DNA from: Spirochaetia bacterium
Lineage (GTDB): Bacteria; Spirochaetota; Spirochaetia; Treponematales; Breznakiellaceae
Reading direction: 5' to 3'
Assembly: GCA_026002305.1 (NCBI GenBank)
Contig: BOBI01000007.1
Coordinates: forward strand, 1 to 29,950
Length of the DNA: 29,950 nt
Notes under the pieces: model-generated
What the model saw: only the letters and a program-made list of their open reading frames with translations
The model's database searches: none
What the model was told of the DNA's origin: nothing
Shown: piece after piece, positions 24,017-29,950 of the stretch
How positions within the stretch are numbered: the first letter of the stretch is position 1
Layout of the letters: the number at the start of each line of letters is the position of its first letter
Made by a program: the position numbers and the translations under genes

Positions 24017-26416
24017 TTATTCTGCCGGGGTTTCCCTTGATTTTATCATGTCGCCTAACGTGAAAGTTGAACCATCGGATTCTTCCGCCGCCATATAGCG
24101 CGAAATTTCTTCCCGCTGCACCTTTCGTTCATAATCACGGATAGAGAACGCAACCTTTTGTTTTTCCGGTATTAGTTCAATAAGCACGGCTTTTATTTTA
24201 TCGCCTGCATGATATTTTTTAAGCTCATCATCCATATTATCTTCTTTTTGTTTTACAAGATTTGTCTTATGGATTAACCCTTCTATTCCGCCGGGAACTT
24301 TTACAAAAATGCCGAAATCGGTAACCGATGAGACCTCTCCCTCAATCAAAGTGCCTATTTTGTATGCTTTTGCAAAATTTTGCCACGGATCTTCTGTCAG
24401 TTGTTTTACACCGAGCCTTATATTCCGGTTTTTTGGTTCAATTCCGATAATAATAAATTCTATCTCGGAATCAACTTTAAGCTCACCGGCGGTGCGTTTA
24501 GATTTTTTCGCCCAAGAAAGATCGTCGCTATGAAGGAAGCCGTCAATGCCCTCCTCAAGCTCGATAAACGCCCCGGCATTTGTAACTTTAACAATTTTTC
24601 TGGTTAAACGTGTACCAAGCGGATATTTTTTATCAATGTCCGTCCACGGATTATCCGTAACTTGTTTAAGCCCAAGTGAAACACGCCCTGCCTGCAGGTC
24701 GTATCCTAAAATCATACATTCGACCTGATCGCCGATATGGAGGATATCACCCGGATTTTGAATTTTTTTAACCCAAGAGAACTCGGAAATATGGGCAAGC
24801 CCCTCAATACCCTCTTCGACTTCGATAAACGCGCCGAAATCAGCAAGTTTGGTAACTTTGCCTTTTACAATATCATTTACATGGTATTTATCTTCAAAAT
24901 GAACCCAAGGATCATCCGTGAAGTGTTTCAAAGAGAGGTTAATTCTTCTTCCGGCCGGATCAATGCGGATAACCTTAACTTTTATTTCCTGGCCCTTTTT
25001 AACAAAGTCCTTAGGGCGCACAACATGACCCCAGCTCATATCATTGACATGAAGCAAGCCGTCAAACCCGCCAAGATCTACAAAGGCGCCAAACGACGTG
25101 AATGACTTTACCGTGCCCGCCATTTCTGTGCCGACAGGGACATTTGTGAAAAAATCCTCGCGCTTTTTCTCGCAGTTTTCCTCAAGGAATTTGCGCCGGT
25201 TAATGACAATGTTCATTTTGCCGTCGGAATATATACGCTCGACAAAGGCTTCTATTTTTTGCCCAAGCAGTTCTTCAGGTTTTTCGACGTGCTGAATATC
25301 GGACTGGCTTATCGGCAGAAAGGCACGGAGATCGCCGCCAAGATTTACATCGTAGCCGCCTTTTACTACCTTTTCGATTTTTCCGGTAATAGGGGTATGA
25401 TCCTGAAAAGCTTGTTTTAATTGTGTGCGCAATATTGCCGCATCGGCTTTTTGTTTAGAAACAACAACTTCGCCATATTTGTTTTCTTTCTTTTCGAGTA
25501 TTACCGAAACGGTATCGCCAATTTGGGGAATATCGGTAAATTCACTAATTTGAATTTTACCCTCCGATTTATACCCTACATCGAGAAACACCTGATCGGC
25601 AGTTACCTGAATGACGGTACCGTTAATGAGCTTGCCCTCTTCCAAGTTTTCGAGACTTTTTAGATATTCCTCTTGCATTTGCGTTTGTAAAACCCCATCG
25701 GTATTTACACTTTTTTTGCCGACCGGCTCTTCTATTTCTACTTCCATCTGACCCATCGTTGATCCTTTTAAACTGATTGTAGCTTCTAATTTCTCATAAA
25801 CTTGCCACTCCGTCAAGTGTGAAGTGTCAAAATAGGTAACTCCCGCGTCAATTCTTAAACTCCCTTCAGGTTTATTTTTATCAAGTTTGTCCCGTGCTTC
25901 GATTGATTCCTTAATTCGCTGTAAAGATTGATCCGACACCCCCTGCTTAAATCGCCGCATTGCGCGGACATCACTTGAGGCGTCCAAAAAAAAGCGAAAA
26001 TCAGCATTGGGGAAAACAACGGTAGTCATGTCCCTGCCTTCAACAACAATGTCAGTATTTTTAGACATTTCCCTAATTATGTCGTTGATATAGTGCCTGA
26101 CAGGGATGTATGAAGAAACAGGGGAAACAAATTCATCAACTTTATCCGTGTGAAGCTCGCCTGTAACATCAATTCCATTGAGGATAACCGTATTTCCATC
26201 ATAATTTAGAGTAATTTTATGAGTAAAATCGACAACATCAGGCTCGTTCTCGGGTTTTATGCCGCTATTTATGCATCCTGCTGTTATGGCGCGGTATAAA
26301 TTTCCTGAATTTACATATACCGGCTTCTTGCCCGAAGAAAGTTTAAGATTTTTTGCAAGCATATTCGCGATGGTACTCTTACCGGAACCTGCAGGGCCGT
26401 CAATTGCTATTATCAT
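24017..26416 (-). CDS. cmk-rpsA: Bifunctional cytidylate kinase / 30S ribosomal protein S1
   Basis: A 799-residue fusion. Residues 1 to ~217 are (d)CMP kinase: P-loop GPAGSGKST, YVNSGNLYRAIT, EGRDMTTVVFP, and the FRFFLDASSDVRAMRRF lid region. After a linker (STMGQMEVEIEE...), six S1 RNA-binding domains follow, the last four of the G-x-F-V/I-x-L-G/E type (FTSFGAFVDLGGFDGLLH, LADFGAFIEVEEGIEGLAH, VTNAGAFIELEEGIDGFLH, VTDFGIFVKVPGGIEGLIH) with D-P-W separators. The kinase makes CDP/dCDP for nucleic-acid synthesis. S1 recruits mRNA to the small subunit. Separate adjacent cmk and rpsA genes are common; here the frame is continuous. GGAG precedes the ATG. The start overlaps the pseudouridine synthase end by 17 nt. 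Confidence 0.95.
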   Translation of the reverse strand: MIIAIDGPAGSGKSTIANMLAKNLKLSSGKKPVYVNSGNLYRAITAGCINSGIKPENEPDVVDFTHKITLNYDGNTVILNGIDVTGELHTDKVDEFVSPVSSYIPVRHYINDIIREMSKNTDIVVEGRDMTTVVFPNADFRFFLDASSDVRAMRRFKQGVSDQSLQRIKESIEARDKLDKNKPEGSLRIDAGVTYFDTSHLTEWQVYEKLEATISLKGSTMGQMEVEIEEPVGKKSVNTDGVLQTQMQEEYLKSLENLEEGKLINGTVIQVTADQVFLDVGYKSEGKIQISEFTDIPQIGDTVSVILEKKENKYGEVVVSKQKADAAILRTQLKQAFQDHTPITGKIEKVVKGGYDVNLGGDLRAFLPISQSDIQHVEKPEELLGQKIEAFVERIYSDGKMNIVINRRKFLEENCEKKREDFFTNVPVGTEMAGTVKSFTSFGAFVDLGGFDGLLHVNDMSWGHVVRPKDFVKKGQEIKVKVIRIDPAGRRINLSLKHFTDDPWVHFEDKYHVNDIVKGKVTKLADFGAFIEVEEGIEGLAHISEFSWVKKIQNPGDILHIGDQVECMILGYDLQAGRVSLGLKQVTDNPWTDIDKKYPLGTRLTRKIVKVTNAGAFIELEEGIDGFLHSDDLSWAKKSKRTAGELKVDSEIEFIIIGIEPKNRNIRLGVKQLTEDPWQNFAKAYKIGTLIEGEVSSVTDFGIFVKVPGGIEGLIHKTNLVKQKEDNMDDELKKYHAGDKIKAVLIELIPEKQKVAFSIRDYERKVQREEISRYMAAEESDGSTFTLGDMIKSRETPAE

Positions 26417-27146
26417 TTTTACTCCATTTTTTGCACAATGTTTCTTTTTCGTAATTTGTTAGTTCGCGGGTTTTTCCCTCAGGCAAGCGGTCTAATAGGA
26501 CCGGCCCGATACGGACACGTTTTAACGATTTCGGGTGTAGGTGAAAATAAGAAAAAACACGCCTTATTTCGCGGTTTTTGCCCTCAATCAGGACAATATC
26601 CAATATTTTGCGGCCAATTCTGGTTATTTTTTCACTTTTGTAAAAAATATTGTCTATTTCAATGCCGCGGCTGAAACTATCAATAATTTTATCGTCAATG
26701 ATTCCTGTTGACTCGACAATATACTCTTTTTCAATTTGATTTCTTGGATGGCTCAAATTAGCCGCGAAATCACCGTCGTTTGTAAAAAAAATCAGGCCGG
26801 AAGACCGGTAATCAAGGCGCCCTACAGAGTACAAGCGTTCTTGGATTTCTTTTGGCAATAGATCTTTGGCAAGCGGCCGGTTTTCCGTATCAAAGGAGCT
26901 GCAAATAAACATGGGAGGCTTATTCAATACGATATATTGCAAATTTTGCTCAATGTGTACTGGTTTACCGTCAAGGGTAACGGTATCCTGTAACGACACC
27001 TTTTGACCAAGTTCCGTTATTATTGAGCCGTTTACGGAAACACGGCCTTGTTGTATGAGGGATTCGGACGCTCTGCGGGAGGCGACACCGGCATGGGACA
27101 GGTATACTTGCAGGCGTATTTGATTTGCTATTGATTCTTCTTGCAC
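26400..27146 (-). CDS. rRNA pseudouridine synthase, RsuA/RluB/E/F family
   Basis: A 248-residue enzyme. An N-terminal S4 RNA-binding domain (RLQVYLSHAGVASRRASESL, then IQQGRVSVNG) precedes the catalytic domain. The nucleophile is Asp112 in VGRLDYRSSGLIFFTNDG, followed by EKEYIV and the C-terminal EGKNREIRRVF motif. It isomerises a specific uridine in rRNA, with RluB-like and RsuA-like targets both possible. The GTG start (27144-27146) has no strong ribosome site, but it is the only start that keeps the whole S4 domain. It is the first gene of the minus-strand translation cluster and is divergent from the ABC importer. Confidence 0.9.
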   Translation of the reverse strand: MQEESIANQIRLQVYLSHAGVASRRASESLIQQGRVSVNGSIITELGQKVSLQDTVTLDGKPVHIEQNLQYIVLNKPPMFICSSFDTENRPLAKDLLPKEIQERLYSVGRLDYRSSGLIFFTNDGDFAANLSHPRNQIEKEYIVESTGIIDDKIIDSFSRGIEIDNIFYKSEKITRIGRKILDIVLIEGKNREIRRVFSYFHLHPKSLKRVRIGPVLLDRLPEGKTRELTNYEKETLCKKWSKNDNSN

Positions 27147-27207
27147 GATTGATTACTAACGCTATAAGCTAACATATAAAGACGTAAAATGTCTACAGGA
27201 GGAAACT

Positions 27208-28197
27208 ATGAAAAAACTGGTATTGGCGGCGCTCTTGTGCGCTACGGCCGGAATTGTGTTTGCCGGTGGCAAGGCCGCAACAGACGGAAAGGTGAAAATC
27301 GGGATTGCCAAAATTGTGCAGCATCCTGCATTGGATGCCGCCGAGCAGGGCATGATTGATGTGCTTGAAGCGGCCGGGGTTGCGTTTGAATACGACAGAC
27401 AGAATGCCAACGGCGATGTGAACACGGCGGCGCAGATTGCTGCTAAATTCAGAAGTGAGCGCGTGGCGCTGGCGGTGGGGATTGGCACACCGGTAGCTGT
27501 GGCTCTGGCTACTGCGATAAAGGATATTCCCGTAGTTTTTGCCACGGTAACAGATCCCGTTGGCGCGGGTCTTGTTTCAACGGTTGCGCATGGCGAGGGG
27601 AATGTTACCGGTATGTCGGACGCAACCCCTAACGAGGATTATATTAGGATTTTCAAGGAAATTGCCAACATCAAAACATTCGGCTACATTTACACGAGTA
27701 ACGAAGCCAACTCTATTTCCTCACTGCTGGAAGTACAGGCAGCGGCAAAGAAACTGGGAGTTACCGTTATCGAGCAGGCAATTTCTACATCATCCGAGGT
27801 TCGCGCGGCGGCTCAATCGATTGTAGGCCGTGTAGATGGCATTTACCTTACTACGGATAATACTGTGTATTCCGCACTACCCGCTCTGATTCAGGTTTTT
27901 AATGCCGCAAAAAAACCGATTTTTTCATGCGATGTTACAAGTACGCGCGGCGGCGGCAGCGTTATTGCAACAGGTATCAACTATTACAAAGCAGGACGCG
28001 CAACAGGCGAATTGGTTTTACAGATTTTAAACGGCAAGAAACCTTCGGATATTCCTGTGCGCTATATGACCGAGCCGGGTGACAACGATTTTTTGCTTGA
28101 CCTTGACGAGGCCGCCAGATGCGGTATTAAGGTTCCACAGAAATATATTGATCAGGCAAATATAATCTTTCAGAATGGTAAAGCGACAGAAAAATAA
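27208..28197 (+). CDS. ABC transporter substrate-binding protein (TrpX-like, PF04392 type)
   Basis: A 329-residue periplasmic protein with an Sec signal peptide (cleavage after IVFA, about residue 20; no lipobox cysteine). The fold resembles type-1 periplasmic binding proteins: VKIGIAKIVQHPALDAAEQG, LAVGIGTPVAVALAT, IPVVFATVTDPVGAGLV, DGIYLTTDNTVYSALPALIQ and GINYYKAGRATGELVLQILNGKKP. The ABC_sub_bind family is often linked to tryptophan or other aromatic amino acids in TrpXYZ systems. The 61-bp leader here has no room for a T-box, so the ligand is uncertain. A perfect AGGAGG ribosome site lies upstream. It shares one base with the permease start. Confidence 0.88.
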   Translation: MKKLVLAALLCATAGIVFAGGKAATDGKVKIGIAKIVQHPALDAAEQGMIDVLEAAGVAFEYDRQNANGDVNTAAQIAAKFRSERVALAVGIGTPVAVALATAIKDIPVVFATVTDPVGAGLVSTVAHGEGNVTGMSDATPNEDYIRIFKEIANIKTFGYIYTSNEANSISSLLEVQAAAKKLGVTVIEQAISTSSEVRAAAQSIVGRVDGIYLTTDNTVYSALPALIQVFNAAKKPIFSCDVTSTRGGGSVIATGINYYKAGRATGELVLQILNGKKPSDIPVRYMTEPGDNDFLLDLDEAARCGIKVPQKYIDQANIIFQNGKATEK

Positions 28198-29108
28198 TGA
28201 TAGAAACGATCATCATTGAGGGCTTGATTTACGGTATCATGGTGCTGGGCGTGTTTATCACGTTTCGGGTGCTTGATTTTGCCGACCTTACCGTTGATGG
28301 CTCATTCGCGCTCGGCGGCTCCGTTACGGCGGCATTGCTGTTGCGCGGCGCGCCGTCGGCGGCAATTTTCCTGGCGGTGTTTGTTGCCGGCTGCCTCGCC
28401 GGTCTTGCCACAGCGCTGATTCACAGCAAACTTAAAGTTCCAGGCCTTCTCGCGGGCTTTCTTACCATGACGATGCTATACTCGGTAAACTTGCGAATAC
28501 AGGGCGGCAGGTCAAATATTTCGTTTCTAAAACTACCCACGATGTTCAGCAAGATCACCGATTTTGCCGCGCGATCCTTGCCGGACTTTCTATCAGGCGG
28601 TATGTCGGTACTGCTATTCCTGCTGCTTGTTACGCTTGCGTTCAAAATACTTATCGACATCTTTTTTCGCACCGACTTTGGTTTGGCAATGGGGGCGCTC
28701 GGCTCCAACCCTCAACTGATAGTCTCGCAGGGAATGGACCCCGAAGTGGTTAAAGCTGCCGGTATCTGCATTGCAAACGGCCTTACTGCGGTAGCGGGCG
28801 CGTTGGCATCGATGTATAACGGCTTCGCCGATGTCGGCTCGGGAACGGGCGTGGTACTGGCGGGCCTTGCCGCTGTTATGATTGGTGAGTTCTTGATGCG
28901 CTCAAACAGAATCGCGCTGCTCACTTTGCGTGTGTTACTTGGCTCGATTCTATACCGTGCCCTGATGTTATTAGCCCGCATCTACGGCTGGCGAATTAAC
29001 ATGGGGCCAAATGACCTCAAGTTTGTAACAGGCGCGCTAATCATTATTTGCCTAATCGTAACGCAGGCAAAGTTACCGTCAAAGCTGTCAAAAAGGGGAC
29101 GGCAATGA
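28197..29108 (+). CDS. ABC transporter permease (BPD_transp_2 / LivH-like)
   Basis: A 303-residue inner-membrane permease with about eight hydrophobic segments, of the branched-chain amino acid / TrpY type. The N-terminus LIYGIMVLGVFITFRVLDFADLTVDGSFALGG and the loop GLAMGALGSNPQLIVSQGMDPEVVKAAGI are characteristic. ATG 28197 overlaps the binding-protein stop by one base, and its own stop overlaps the ATPase start by 4 nt (ATGA), so the three genes are coupled. Codon use looks more GC-rich than in the mre region. Confidence 0.9.
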   Translation: MIETIIIEGLIYGIMVLGVFITFRVLDFADLTVDGSFALGGSVTAALLLRGAPSAAIFLAVFVAGCLAGLATALIHSKLKVPGLLAGFLTMTMLYSVNLRIQGGRSNISFLKLPTMFSKITDFAARSLPDFLSGGMSVLLFLLLVTLAFKILIDIFFRTDFGLAMGALGSNPQLIVSQGMDPEVVKAAGICIANGLTAVAGALASMYNGFADVGSGTGVVLAGLAAVMIGEFLMRSNRIALLTLRVLLGSILYRALMLLARIYGWRINMGPNDLKFVTGALIIICLIVTQAKLPSKLSKRGRQ

Positions 29109-29908
29109 TTGATATACGCAATATCGGTATAACGTTTGCACAAGGTACGCCCGATGAAAACATTGCCCTGCACGACATAAATTTAAGCGTACAGCGCGGC
29201 GACTTTATTACCGTCGTAGGCTCAAACGGCGCCGGTAAAACCACGCTGTTCAATGTACTGGCCGGAAACCTGCTGCCCACGACGGGTAGTATCACCATGA
29301 AAGATGCCGGTAGTACCATCGACATTACACTGCAAAAAGAATTCCGGCGGGCGCGTTACATAGGTCGCATCTTCCAGAGTCCGCTGCTTGGGACGGCAGG
29401 TAAGATGTCGTTGGAAGACAATTTGATGATAGCCAGTTACAAAGGCTGCAAACAGCTCAAAATCAACTTGAACAAACGTAAACGCGATGAATTTAAAACG
29501 CAGCTTGCCGAACTTGGCATGGGGCTGGAGGATCGCCTTGCCGACAATGTAGAGCTGCTTTCAGGCGGACAGCGTCAGGCGCTATCGCTTCTAATGGCGA
29601 CGATGTCTCACCCTGCCCTGCTCTTACTTGATGAGCATACCGCCGCGCTCGACCCCGCAAACGCAGCCATCGTTATGGGTCTGACTACGCGTTTTGCAAA
29701 AGAACGCGCCCTTACCGTAATGATGATTACACACAATATGCGGCACGCCATTGAGACGGGTAACCGTCTTTTGATGATGGACTCGGGCGAAATTGTTTTT
29801 GACATCGGTACTGAGGAAAAAGCTAAGTTGCTGCCCGAAGACCTTGTAACACGCTTTAAGGAGCTAAAACGCCGCGAAATTGTCAGCGACGGGATGCTGT
29901 TGCAGTAA
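29105..29908 (+). CDS. ABC transporter ATPase (TrpZ-like)
   Basis: A 267-residue ATPase. The start at ATG 29105 (MIDIRNIGITFAQG) is chosen because an upstream in-frame ATG at 29048 lies within the permease gene. Walker A GSNGAGKTT (39-47), Q-loop GRIFQSPLLGT, signature LSGGQRQALSLLM, Walker B LLLLDEHTAALDP and the switch MITHNMRHA are intact. DEHTAALDP replaces the more common DEPT, as is usual in this subfamily. It supplies energy for the importer encoded with it. Confidence 0.92.
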   Translation: MIDIRNIGITFAQGTPDENIALHDINLSVQRGDFITVVGSNGAGKTTLFNVLAGNLLPTTGSITMKDAGSTIDITLQKEFRRARYIGRIFQSPLLGTAGKMSLEDNLMIASYKGCKQLKINLNKRKRDEFKTQLAELGMGLEDRLADNVELLSGGQRQALSLLMATMSHPALLLLDEHTAALDPANAAIVMGLTTRFAKERALTVMMITHNMRHAIETGNRLLMMDSGEIVFDIGTEEKAKLLPEDLVTRFKELKRREIVSDGMLLQ

Positions 29909-29922
29909 GGATTTAACCGTTT

Positions 29923-29936
29923 GCGCAATAATGCGC
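29923..29936 (+). terminator. Weak hairpin after the ABC importer
   Basis: GCGCA-ATAA-TGCGC forms a 5-bp stem 15 nt past the ATPase stop. No clear T-run follows within the window, so it may be a weak or Rho-assisted terminator. Confidence 0.3.
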
Positions 29937-29950
29937 TTGCAAATAATTTC

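Noticed and set aside
27147..27207. Riboswitch or T-box before the ABC importer
   Set aside because: Only 61 bp are available and no T-box or riboswitch motif can be seen.

Overview
The window reads as a chromosomal segment of a spirochaete, most likely a Treponema or close relative. The evidence is a bifunctional cytidylate kinase / ribosomal protein S1 fusion, a complete mreB-mreC-mreD-mrdA-rodA block, a potABC(D) transporter, spirochaete-type lipoproteins with loose lipoboxes, and many TTG/GTG starts. This placement is inference from gene content; no 16S or marker comparison could be run.

Layout. (1) 1-1604 (+): 3' part of a repeat-rich protein ending in a SPOR peptidoglycan-binding domain. 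(2) 1605-1860: decayed IS1182-like transposase remnant. (3) 1879-2462 (-): MazE/MazF-type toxin-antitoxin pair. (4) 2463-3530: gene-poor region packed with structured palindromic repeats, one interrupted by a ~230-bp MITE-like element, then a lone tRNA-Glu with its own promoter and terminator. (5) 3531-11817 (-): potA-potB-potC, an ABC-F ATPase, potD, a PhnP-like metallo-hydrolase and a DUF4105/Lnb-like membrane protein. (6) 11886-20979 (+): TPR protein, mreB, mreC, mreD, mrdA (PBP2), rodA and a B12-binding-type radical SAM/DUF2344 fusion, nearly all tightly packed. (7) 20980-21129: more repeats. (8) 21130-27146 (-): RsuA/RluB-type pseudouridine synthase, cmk-rpsA fusion, a sigma-54 activator with no sensor domain, a TPR membrane protein and a lipoprotein. 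(9) 27208-29908 (+): a three-gene ABC importer (binding protein, permease, ATPase) of the TrpXYZ type.

How the genes fit together. The mre/mrdA/rodA block builds the elongation (rod-shape) peptidoglycan machine, and the SPOR protein probably also works at the cell wall. The pot genes form a polyamine importer. The cmk-rpsA and pseudouridine synthase genes form a nucleotide/translation cluster. The last operon imports a small organic solute, possibly an aromatic amino acid.

The most unusual content is a family of structured repeats. Edges are conserved (TTTATT-C/G-TCCGTG... and ...CGGTAGTTCAT), while the self-complementary middles differ between copies but keep pairing. Copies sit upstream of mazE, around the tRNA, in the 3' end of the radical SAM gene, and against or across stop codons of other genes. 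One 88-bp copy is duplicated exactly about 19.7 kb away. A second mobile sequence has jumped into one copy, and removing it in silico restores the repeat.
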